Positions 46,901 to 55,249 of a stretch of DNA of 64,000 bases are shown one piece after another. Position numbers and translations under genes: made by a program. Below the pieces are notes generated by a model that saw nothing but the letters and a program-made list of their open reading frames with translations, did not search any database and was not told where the DNA came from. Numbering within the stretch: the stretch's first letter is position 1; every line of letters starts with the position of its first letter. Where the stretch lies: contig SVRQ01000002.1 in assembly GCA_015064725.1 (NCBI GenBank), forward strand, positions 78,753-142,752, written 5' to 3'. The DNA comes from Oscillospiraceae bacterium (GTDB lineage Bacteria; Bacillota; Clostridia; Oscillospirales; CAG-272).

Positions 46901-48150
46901 AGGAAATATTCTGTATCGAGCTGTATATTTTTAGCCGCGGCAACCACTTGCTCTATGGTCACGCGCTCTGTTTTTTCAATAAGGTCGGCAGGGGAGTCCT
47001 CTGAGCCGAATATTCTTGACGAGGCATAGTGGGAATGTATTGCATCCGCGCTGTCATCCACGGAAAGGAAAGCGTTGCGAAGACGCTTTTTCGCGCTTAC
47101 GAGCTCTTCTTCCGTGACGTTGCCTTTCTTGATCTCTTCAAGCTGGAAAAGTATTTCGTTTCTCGCCTTTTCGCGGTTGGCAACTTCAATACCGCTTGTT
47201 ACCATCATAACGCCCTTTGTATATATTCGGGAAGAGCAGTGATAGCACAGGGAGAGCTTTTCGCGCACGTTGCGGAAAAGCTTGGACTGCGTTCCGGAGC
47301 CGAAAACACCGTTCAGCACGCGAAGCACGTTGTAATCCTCCTCATAGCCGCCGATGCCCGTGCGGAAGCCGAGGACGAGCTTGCCCTGGTTGAGCGTTTG
47401 GTGTTCGCATACTTTTTTCACTTCGTTTGCTTCTTTTACAACGTCCGTGGAATAATCGGGTATCTCGCCGCGTGCAACGTCCGCGAACGTATTGCGTACA
47501 AAAGCTTCGGAAACAGCTTCTTCGATATCGCCTATAACCCAAACCTCTGTTTTTGCGTGTGAAAGGATATATTTGTATCTTTCAAAAAGAGAAGCGGGAG
47601 TGATCTTTGCCACGTCTTCCGCTTTGCCTATTTCGGAAATGCCCCACGCTTCGTTTGTGCACATTATTTCCGTGCAGCGTTTGAGCGCGAACGAGTCTTT
47701 ATCGTTTATCTGTGCTTCAATATCCGTAATAAGCTTGTCCTTTTCGCTTTCAACGTAAGCTTTATCGAAGACGCCGTTCTCTGTTTTGGGTGATTTGATT
47801 ATTTCCGTAAGCAGGGAGGTAACACCGCCGGTAATATCCTCGCCGTTAAGAGCGTATCTGTTTGAGAGGAGCTTTGCGTAGATCGTAATAACGTGTGCTT
47901 CTCCGTTTGTTCCGACGTAGCTGTCTATTTCCGCGCCGTAAAGGGAAGCAAGCTCTTTTTGTATGGAAAGAAGATTTTGGTGGTTATTTGTACCGCGAAG
48001 GAGCACGGAGGTAAACAGCGCGTTTTCTGCCGCGTGCTCGCGCTCCAGGGGGAGAATGAGATCTATAAATATTCTGTTAAATTTGAATTTGCCTGTCTTG
48101 ACTGTGGTAAGTGCAATGCCGTCAAAAATATCTTTTCTTGATATTTGCAT
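46876..48150 (-). CDS. M16 family peptidase-like (YfmF-like, inactive-type partner)
   Basis: LPLEREHAAENALFTSVLLRGTNNH; overlaps the following M16 gene. Confidence 0.88.
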   Translation of the reverse strand: MQISRKDIFDGIALTTVKTGKFKFNRIFIDLILPLEREHAAENALFTSVLLRGTNNHQNLLSIQKELASLYGAEIDSYVGTNGEAHVITIYAKLLSNRYALNGEDITGGVTSLLTEIIKSPKTENGVFDKAYVESEKDKLITDIEAQINDKDSFALKRCTEIMCTNEAWGISEIGKAEDVAKITPASLFERYKYILSHAKTEVWVIGDIEEAVSEAFVRNTFADVARGEIPDYSTDVVKEANEVKKVCEHQTLNQGKLVLGFRTGIGGYEEDYNVLRVLNGVFGSGTQSKLFRNVREKLSLCYHCSSRIYTKGVMMVTSGIEVANREKARNEILFQLEEIKKGNVTEEELVSAKKRLRNAFLSVDDSADAIHSHYASSRIFGSEDSPADLIEKTERVTIEQVVAAAKNIQLDTEYFLCGTEGAQ

Positions 48151-48574
48151 TATTCCCTCCGATATTGGTATGATTTACGTAAATATATAATATAATATTC
48201 TACTCTATTTTGCGATATAATGCAATGGGAAAAATGTAAATAAATATGATAAACAGGAAAAAAGCGCCCGCAAGGACGCTTTTTTCTTTTGCAAACAGAT
48301 CGGAAAATATTAAGTACCTCGGACGGTAAACCGCCCGCGGTATTTAATCGTATTAAAACTTTACAGGATATAAAAGATACGTTAAGGATTGAATTGGAAA
48401 AATATATCATTTTCATAAATTATGAGAATTGAATAATGTTTCCTTATTTTATAAAATATTGGTAAAATAAGAATGTTCTTCATAATTGCACTTATATGAG
48501 TACAAATATATTATATTCTAAAAATATAATAATGTCAAGAATTTCTTGTCGGATTGAATAAAGGTGATATTATT

Positions 48575-48808
48575 ATGGATGAAAAAATAGAAAAACATAT
48601 AGGAAAGAACATACGCGCCCTGCGCGAACGCTCAGGACTTACACAGGAAACTATGGCGGCAAAGCTGCAGCTGCGCGGCTGCGATATAACGCGCAGTGCC
48701 GTTGCAAAAATAGAAGTGGGGCAAAGACATCTTTACCCCGATGAGATAATGCACATAAAAGAAATTTTGGGTGCTGAATACGATGAGATATTTTATTTGT
48801 CTGAATAA
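48575..48808 (+). CDS. XRE family regulator
   Basis: IGKNIRALRERSGLTQETMAAKLQLRGCDITRSAVAKIEVGQRHLYPDEIMHI. Confidence 0.9.
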   Translation: MDEKIEKHIGKNIRALRERSGLTQETMAAKLQLRGCDITRSAVAKIEVGQRHLYPDEIMHIKEILGAEYDEIFYLSE

Positions 48809-48891
48809 AATATGCAATCATTTGCAACAAAAACTTACTTTTCGGTTGACAGTTTGCCCGATGTGTGCTACAATAATAAAAGCGTGATTTT

Positions 48892-48975
48892 GCGGCTGTG
48901 GCGAAATTGGCAGACGCGCCAGACTTAGGATCTGGTGTCTTCGACGTGGGGGTTCAAGTCCCTTCAGCCGCACCA
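48892..48975 (+). tRNA. tRNA-Leu (anticodon TAG)
   Basis: GCGGCTG...CAGCCGC acceptor, CCAGA-CTTAGGA-TCTGG anticodon arm, GGTTCAAGTCC T-arm, encoded CCA. Confidence 0.96.
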
Positions 48976-49019
48976 AAAAAGAAGTAACTTTTGTCTACCA
49001 AAAGTTACTTCTTTTTTTA
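48976..49019 (+). terminator. Terminator after tRNA-Leu
   Basis: AAGAAGTAACTTTTgtctaccAAAAGTTACTTCTT with flanking A/T runs. Confidence 0.9.
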
Positions 49020-49206
49020 TCCAAGCCGCAGGCTTGGCATATCATCGCCGCACAAAGTGCGGTGCATATTATCAGCCCCTTTGGGGCTGTATCTCATCAC
49101 GCGCCAGCGTGTATTTTCCCTGCGGCTTGATGAGATGCAACACTGCGTGTTGATGATATACCGCAACAAGTTGCGGATGATATACAAGGCTTCGCCTTGA
49201 TTTGTT
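49018..49206. repeat. Intergenic hairpin-array inverted repeat (TATCATC type)
   Basis: Mini-hairpins (AAGCCGCAGGCTT, CCGCACAAAGTGCGG, AGCCCCTTTGGGGCT, CCGCAACAAGTTGCGG, AAGGCTTCGCCTT) separated by CATATCATC / GATGATATAC spacers. Confidence 0.7.
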
Positions 49207-49305
49207 CCATCAAAAATACATGTAACACAAACGCCCTCGGCAGCCAGAACGGTTGTCGAGGGCGTTTGTAGCGATCGGTTAAAATATTCATCTGAAATTT
49301 TCGCA

Positions 49306-50646
49306 CTATTTGTTCGTTTGGAACTGATCGAGCTTGTTGCTACTTTTGGCAATATGAAAACCAGAATACACCGCAACTGCCAACTCAGTAATCGGCATAA
49401 CCCACCACAGAAGTTCTGCTCCAAACAGTACCGGAAGCAGAAATACCAAGATACCACACAAAACAATTCCTCGTGTCAGCGAAACGATCAATGCTTTTCT
49501 TGGCAACATGACAGATTGGAAGTAATACGTTGCGAAGATATTCAAAGGCAGGAACAAGTATGCAAAACAATAAACACGCATAATACCGGGTGCGATCTGT
49601 AATACACTGTCAGTAGGTGCCATAAAAAGTTTTACAAAGGAATTCGGGAACATAAGGACGGCCCCCGTCCAAAGTAAACCAAATATAACAACTGTCCAAA
49701 GTGCATATTTTTTTGTTTCCTCAATACGTTCCCACTTGTTTGCACCATAATTTGCAGAGATAATCGGCTGAGATGCCTGTCCGACACCGTATGTCGAACA
49801 TTGAACAACGCCGGAAACCTGAACAATCACACCAAATACTGCAAGGGCATCTGCACTATAGTAGTGCATGATTTGGCGATTAAACAGCATTGCAATGACT
49901 CCCATTGCAATATCGGAAACAAAGGAAGAAAAACCGTTAATCGACAATACTTTTGTTTTATGAATATGACCGTAAATTCGTGACAGTTTAATTGAATTCT
50001 TCTTTGTGAAGAAGTGCGTAACCATGATTACAATGGACATCGTTGCGCCAAGGGCGGTTGCAAGACCGGCACCAAACATTCCCAAATCAAGTCTGAACAC
50101 AAAATAAATATCACCGAACACATTAAAGATACCGCCGAATAATGTTGCAAAAGTTGCCAGTCCCGGTGCGTTATCATTTCGCAGAAATGCAGCAAGCATC
50201 TGTGTAAAGGGATATGCAGGGATCACATACTGAACCGGACGCAGGTAATTTTTTGCTAAAGGTAAAAGCACATCGTCAGCACCGAAAAAACGTAGCAACG
50301 CATCATCAAATGCTGTCAAACCAAACCAACAAATAATTGCAACAACGGAAGTCAGAACCAAGGACAGCGTAAAATAAGCATTTGCCTTATCTGTTTTTCC
50401 CTGTGCTTTATAATAAGAATAATTGACCGACCCGCCAATACCGAACAATAAGCCCAAGCTATACAGAATCGTCCAAATCGGCATTACAATAGATAGTGCC
50501 GCCGTTCCTTGCGGACCTTGGTATTGACCAACGACTGCCGCATCTACCAAACCGTAGATACAAGAAATCATTGCGCTGCCAAGAGCGGCTCCAAGATAAT
50601 GAAAATAATGCTTTTTGATACTGCCTTGCGTCAAATCTTTATCCAT
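49306..50646 (-). CDS. MATE family efflux transporter
   Basis: 12-TM MATE layout; YGLVDAAVVGQYQGPQGTAALSIVMPI, GVGQASQPIISANYGA. Confidence 0.94.
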   Translation of the reverse strand: MDKDLTQGSIKKHYFHYLGAALGSAMISCIYGLVDAAVVGQYQGPQGTAALSIVMPIWTILYSLGLLFGIGGSVNYSYYKAQGKTDKANAYFTLSLVLTSVVAIICWFGLTAFDDALLRFFGADDVLLPLAKNYLRPVQYVIPAYPFTQMLAAFLRNDNAPGLATFATLFGGIFNVFGDIYFVFRLDLGMFGAGLATALGATMSIVIMVTHFFTKKNSIKLSRIYGHIHKTKVLSINGFSSFVSDIAMGVIAMLFNRQIMHYYSADALAVFGVIVQVSGVVQCSTYGVGQASQPIISANYGANKWERIEETKKYALWTVVIFGLLWTGAVLMFPNSFVKLFMAPTDSVLQIAPGIMRVYCFAYLFLPLNIFATYYFQSVMLPRKALIVSLTRGIVLCGILVFLLPVLFGAELLWWVMPITELAVAVYSGFHIAKSSNKLDQFQTNK

Positions 50647-50865
50647 AGTAACCTCCCGGTTAATTTAGAAAATAAAATATGCTGTAACAGAAAACGCCGG
50701 ATAAGATCTGCCACACATGGTCGTCAAATTTATCCGGCGTTCGCATTACGCTGCGACAGCCTCCATAAGACGGATGTATGGGAAATCTTATCCGGCGTTG
50801 TAATTACGATTTACATTGCCTCCGAAATCTTAATTATTATAGCACAATCGTTCAGGAAAAGTCAA
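50647..50865 (-). promoter_or_regulatory. MATE promoter and structured leader with tandem repeats
   Basis: TTGACT(50865..50860)-18-TATAAT(50841..50836); AACGCCGGATAAGAT (50799..50785), AACGCCGGATAAATT (50741..50727), complementary ATCTTATCCGGCGTT (50707..50693). Confidence 0.7.
50660..50746 (-). CDS. Candidate upstream ORF/leader peptide MRTPDKFDDHVWQILSGVFCYSIFYFLN
   Basis: ATG at 50746, stop at 50660-50662, 13 nt before the MATE start; GGAGG upstream; preceded by MEAVAA* with TAATG overlap. Confidence 0.45.
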   Translation of the reverse strand: MRTPDKFDDHVWQILSGVFCYSIFYFLN

Positions 50866-50925
50866 TATATCACCGACAAATCCCATTTTTCGAACAGCGC
50901 TGCTACAATACTTTTGGTCGTTTTC

Positions 50926-51068
50926 AGTTATATTCGCCTTCGCCGAGTTATATTGCCCTCTGGGCAGTTTTGGAGGCGAATATAAGAATATAATATAACT
51001 GCTGCGTAGCAGCAATATAACTTTTGCAAAGCAAAAATATCACTCCATCGAAGACGGAATATCACTAA
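50926..51068. repeat. Intergenic hairpin-array inverted repeat (ATATAAC/ATATCAC type)
   Basis: GTTATATT spacers on the left, AATATAAC/AATATCAC on the right, alternating with mini-hairpins (CTGCTGCGTAGCAG, TTTTGCAAAGCAAAA). Confidence 0.65.
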
Positions 51069-51334
51069 ACAAACGATTATGCAAGAGCTCGAATCCACGC
51101 GCAAAAACGCAATAATATCTTTTTTGCAGCTATAGACAAAAGGTATGATCCGAACCCAAAGCCGGTAGGCGAAGGGTTCGGATTTGTTTTTTGTTCGGTG
51201 ACCTGTGATGTCAATCCGCTGTTACCTATAATGAATACAAACTCAAAAGAGTAACAAAATTATTACTCTTTTTGGTTTATTTTTTTGCTCGTACATGATA
51301 TAATTTGAAATATAGTTTATCTATGAGGTACATT

Positions 51335-52342
51335 ATGGAAAATACCAATAAAATAAAACTCTTGAAGTTGTTTGAATTTTTACAACATAACAGCGATGAA
51401 GCACATCCTGTAACAGCCAAAAATATCTGCAAAATATTAAATAAATACGGGATTTTGTGTGACAGAAGGACCTTAAGCAAAGATATAAAAACACTGAATG
51501 ATTTTGGCTATGAGGTGCTTTCCAAAATGATTGGACATGAAAAAGCATATTACGTGGAAGACAGAAGCTTTAGTGTACCTGAAATAAAAATTTTGATAGA
51601 CGCAGTACAGTCAGCGGCTTTTATTACAAACAAGAAAACAGAGGTGCTTATTGATAAGATAGCCGCGCTTGGAGGAAAGCACTGTGCCGAATTGTTAACA
51701 AATTGCGATATTCGCTATAATATAAAAAAGCACTCAAACGAACAGGTATATTATAATATAGATTTATTGGAAAAAGCTATGCAATCACGCAAAAAAGCTT
51801 CATTTAGGTATTTTGATTTTGATGAAAACGGCGAAATTGAATACAGAAGAAACGGGCAGATCTACATTTGTGAGCCGATGGAAATGAAGCTTGACGATGA
51901 TAATTACTATTTGATATCATATGATGCTTCTGAGAAAAAATTAAAAACATACAGAATAGACAAAATGAAGCAAGTGTGTGTTCTAGATGATGATATAAGC
52001 AATTCTGCTTCGGCTATGCGTTCCGATGTTGATTCATACACCGCTCAATCGTTCCGAATGTATGAGGGCGAGTCTACGACTGTAACACTTGTCTTTGATA
52101 AACAGCGTATGGGAGCTATCTATGATAAATTCGGTGAGGATATTAAGATAAACAAAGTCTCCGAAAATAAATATATCGCTACGGTAAAAATACAGGAAAG
52201 CCCTCCGTTCTGGGGATGGCTATTCCAATTTGAAGGAAATATAACTATCATATATCCCGATGATATGATAGAAAAAAGTAATGCTAAGATCAAAAAGCTT
52301 TCTGAAAAAATGAATTCGAAGCAGGAGAAGGAAAATGCCTGA
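51335..52342 (+). CDS. WYL domain-containing transcriptional regulator
   Basis: HTH N-terminus; KASFRYFDFDENGEIEYRRNGQIYICEPMEMKLDDDNYYLISYDASEKKLKTYRIDKMKQVCVLDD WYL region; overlaps cas3. Confidence 0.9.
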   Translation: MENTNKIKLLKLFEFLQHNSDEAHPVTAKNICKILNKYGILCDRRTLSKDIKTLNDFGYEVLSKMIGHEKAYYVEDRSFSVPEIKILIDAVQSAAFITNKKTEVLIDKIAALGGKHCAELLTNCDIRYNIKKHSNEQVYYNIDLLEKAMQSRKKASFRYFDFDENGEIEYRRNGQIYICEPMEMKLDDDNYYLISYDASEKKLKTYRIDKMKQVCVLDDDISNSASAMRSDVDSYTAQSFRMYEGESTTVTLVFDKQRMGAIYDKFGEDIKINKVSENKYIATVKIQESPPFWGWLFQFEGNITIIYPDDMIEKSNAKIKKLSEKMNSKQEKENA

Positions 52343-54554
52343 TAAACAATTTTATGCCCATAGCCGTGAAGAGGAAAATTCAAAAGAATACCAAACCATA
52401 AAAGATCATGCAGCGGGAGTTGCGGAATTGGTAAGCAAATTTTCATATAATTGGTGTGAACGGAATTTCGCAGAAGCAATATCCTTTTTGCATGATATAG
52501 GAAAATATCAGCCGACATTTCAAAAAAGAATTTGCGGAGCAAAAGTTTCTGTTCCCCATGCTATTTGTGGAGCAAAAGAATTTGCCGAATATAACTTACC
52601 AGATGCCGCGGCATATATAATATCAGGCCACCACGCAGGTCTTCCGGACAAATGTGTTCTTTGCGAGCACTTGAAAGAAAAGACAGAATTTTATGGTTCA
52701 TACAAATCAGAGCTTACTATTCCTGCTTGCTCAAAAAAAGCAAAGCCCTATAAAAACACAGTTTCAGAAAAAGGGGAAATCGCTTGGAAAGAATACGCTT
52801 TCTGGATACGAATGATGTTTTCCTGTCTTGTCGATGCCGATTTTCTTGATACCGAGGCTTTTTGCAGTAAGGGGAAAGTTGAGCGCGGAATAGAAACGGA
52901 TTTCAAGAAATGCTTGAAAAATTTGAAAAATCTTGTGACTACTCTTCAAGAAAAAGCCTCTACAAAAACCGAAATAGCGCGCAAGGTATTGACTGAACAA
53001 GTTTTATCCCATACGCAAGATGATGCAAATATTTATTATATGAATATGCCTACCGGCAGCGGTAAAACGCTGGCGAGTATGAATTTCGCTTTGGAAAGAG
53101 CTATTCATACGGGTAAAAAGCGAATTATTTACGTTATACCTTATACAAGCATTATAGACCAGAATGCAAAGGTTTTCAAAAATATGTTCGGGAATGACGC
53201 TGTTCTGGAACACCATTGTAATTTTGACTATGAATCATACGAAAACGAATCCACACGCGAAAAAATGTGCCGTTCATCGGAAAACTGGGATTCCTCAATT
53301 ATCGTCACAACAAATGTACAGCTTTTTGAATCCATATACGGTAATAAAACAAGCAAATTACGAAAGCTACACAATATCGCAGACAGTATAATAGTTTTTG
53401 ATGAAGTACATATGCTGCCTAAAGGTTTTTTTCAGCCTTGCTTGGAAGCAATAAAAATACTCACACAGAAATACGGCTGTGAAGCCGTATTCTTAACGGC
53501 AACAATGCCGGATTTCGATGAATGGCTGGAAAAATTCAAGTGTTCCGGGCTGAAAACGTGTGATCTGATAGACGATACTTCCTGCTTTGATGCTTTTGAA
53601 AGATGTAAAATAGAAAATCTCGGAGAGGTGAGCGACGAGTTTGTTTTAGAAAAAGCCGTGTCGGCTAAAAATGCGCTCATCGTTGTTAATAAGCGTCAAA
53701 CAGCGAAAGAACTCTACGAAAAGTGCCCCATAAAGAAATATCATCTTTCTACGTATATGAATCATTTTGATAGAGATAGGGTTATCAGTGAGGTCAAACG
53801 ATCGATTGAATCGGACGAGCATTTTTGCCTTTTTTCCACTTCGCTGATAGAAGCCGGTGTCGACCTTGATTTTGATATTGTTTTCCGAGAGCTTTCCGGG
53901 TTGGATAACCTTCTGCAAACGGCAGGCCGTTGCAACAGAAGCGGCAGAAAAAACGCCGATAAATGTATCACATATTCTTTTGAACTTGAATCTCACGCTA
54001 TGAAAAATAAAAACGAGAGATATTCCGCAAAAGATGTTTTCGATAAATTTGAGAATGTAGCCTCTCCGGAAGCAATACGCTTCTATTTTAATAAACTTTA
54101 TGAAATCGAGCAGGAAAATATGGAGAAAAACGATTTTCTCTATGCCAAAGCGGAGGGAATGCACACGGACTATTCAAGGCGAGCCGAAGGATTTGACATC
54201 AATAAAATATACCGAAGTCTTGAAGAAAAAGGTATTTCATATTTCAATTTTGCCGGATATGCAAAAAGCTTCAAACTGATAGATGAGTTCAACTACCCTC
54301 TTTTAATCATAGACAAACGAAACAGGGCGGAAGTAGAAATGCTGTTTGACGAACTCAAATATGCTGTTTCAGGCAGAATGATACGAAGAAAGCTTCAAAA
54401 ATATATCGTATCATTGCGTCATTATGAATTGGAAAAGCTTATGGAAGCAGGCGTTATTCAAACGCGCGAAGGGATCGACTGTCTTGCCAATGAAAACTAC
54501 TACAATAAAGAAACAGGGATCCGTTTTGAAGATAACACAGACTATATTTTTTAG
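52335..54554 (+). CDS. cas3: CRISPR-associated helicase/nuclease Cas3 (type I-C)
   Basis: HD domain FLHDIGKYQPTFQ, Walker A MPTGSGKTLASM, DEVH, TSLIEAGVDLDFDIVFRE, QTAGRCNRSGR. Confidence 0.96.
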   Translation: MPDKQFYAHSREEENSKEYQTIKDHAAGVAELVSKFSYNWCERNFAEAISFLHDIGKYQPTFQKRICGAKVSVPHAICGAKEFAEYNLPDAAAYIISGHHAGLPDKCVLCEHLKEKTEFYGSYKSELTIPACSKKAKPYKNTVSEKGEIAWKEYAFWIRMMFSCLVDADFLDTEAFCSKGKVERGIETDFKKCLKNLKNLVTTLQEKASTKTEIARKVLTEQVLSHTQDDANIYYMNMPTGSGKTLASMNFALERAIHTGKKRIIYVIPYTSIIDQNAKVFKNMFGNDAVLEHHCNFDYESYENESTREKMCRSSENWDSSIIVTTNVQLFESIYGNKTSKLRKLHNIADSIIVFDEVHMLPKGFFQPCLEAIKILTQKYGCEAVFLTATMPDFDEWLEKFKCSGLKTCDLIDDTSCFDAFERCKIENLGEVSDEFVLEKAVSAKNALIVVNKRQTAKELYEKCPIKKYHLSTYMNHFDRDRVISEVKRSIESDEHFCLFSTSLIEAGVDLDFDIVFRELSGLDNLLQTAGRCNRSGRKNADKCITYSFELESHAMKNKNERYSAKDVFDKFENVASPEAIRFYFNKLYEIEQENMEKNDFLYAKAEGMHTDYSRRAEGFDINKIYRSLEEKGISYFNFAGYAKSFKLIDEFNYPLLIIDKRNRAEVEMLFDELKYAVSGRMIRRKLQKYIVSLRHYELEKLMEAGVIQTREGIDCLANENYYNKETGIRFEDNTDYIF

Positions 54555-54568
54555 AAAGGAGAAATAAA

Positions 54569-55249
54569 ATGGCTTTTGGATTTAATTTTACCGTAAAAGG
54601 CGATTATGCGCTTTTTACCCGCCCGGAATTTGGCGTTGAGCGCGTAAGCTACGATGTTCCCACGCCATCGGCTCTTGTGGGGCTTATATCCTCTGTTTAT
54701 TGGCATCCGGGTGTAAAGTATTTAATAGATGAGATTCGCATATATAACCCCGTAAATTTTGTGAATATAAGGCGAAACGAAGTGTCCGATAAGATTCCCA
54801 TCAAATCTATAACCGATAAAATGTCAGGCAAAGCAAAAGATTTGGGAATATATACAAAAGAAAGCATAAGCCAGCGCGCTTCCTTGCTTTTGAAGGACGT
54901 TTACTACGGAGTTTCCGCGCACTTTGAGCTGACGAAAGAAAAAGACGAAGAACAATCTGAAGACAAGGTTTACGCCATACTTTCACGTAGATTGAAAAAG
55001 GGGCAATGCTTTTCGCAACCGTTCTTGGGCTGCCGAGAGTTCCCGGCAAAAGTGGAATGGGTAGAGGCTTTGCCGCAGAGCACGCTCAACTATAATGCGG
55101 ATCTCGGTTATATGCTCTACGATCTCCAATATGCAAAAGATAAAAATGGAAAAGCGCTCGACAGTGGCGAACCTCGCTTCTACAGGCCGCACGTTGAAAA
55201 CGGTGTTATTGACGTGCAAAAATGGGCGGAGGTGAGCCTGCGGTGTTAA
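54569..55249 (+). CDS. cas5: CRISPR-associated protein Cas5c
   Basis: FTVKGDYALFTRPEFGVERVSYDVPTPSALVGLISSVYWHPGV, typical Cas5d/c. Confidence 0.96.
   Translation: MAFGFNFTVKGDYALFTRPEFGVERVSYDVPTPSALVGLISSVYWHPGVKYLIDEIRIYNPVNFVNIRRNEVSDKIPIKSITDKMSGKAKDLGIYTKESISQRASLLLKDVYYGVSAHFELTKEKDEEQSEDKVYAILSRRLKKGQCFSQPFLGCREFPAKVEWVEALPQSTLNYNADLGYMLYDLQYAKDKNGKALDSGEPRFYRPHVENGVIDVQKWAEVSLRC

Noticed and set aside
48951-49220. tRNA 3' end duplicated as an att site
   Set aside because: No second copy of the tRNA 3' end was found in the window by eye.
51070-51115. GAGCTCGAATCCACGCGC resembling a tRNA T-arm/acceptor remnant
   Set aside because: No matching D-arm, anticodon arm or 5' acceptor strand; too short to support a tRNA fragment.
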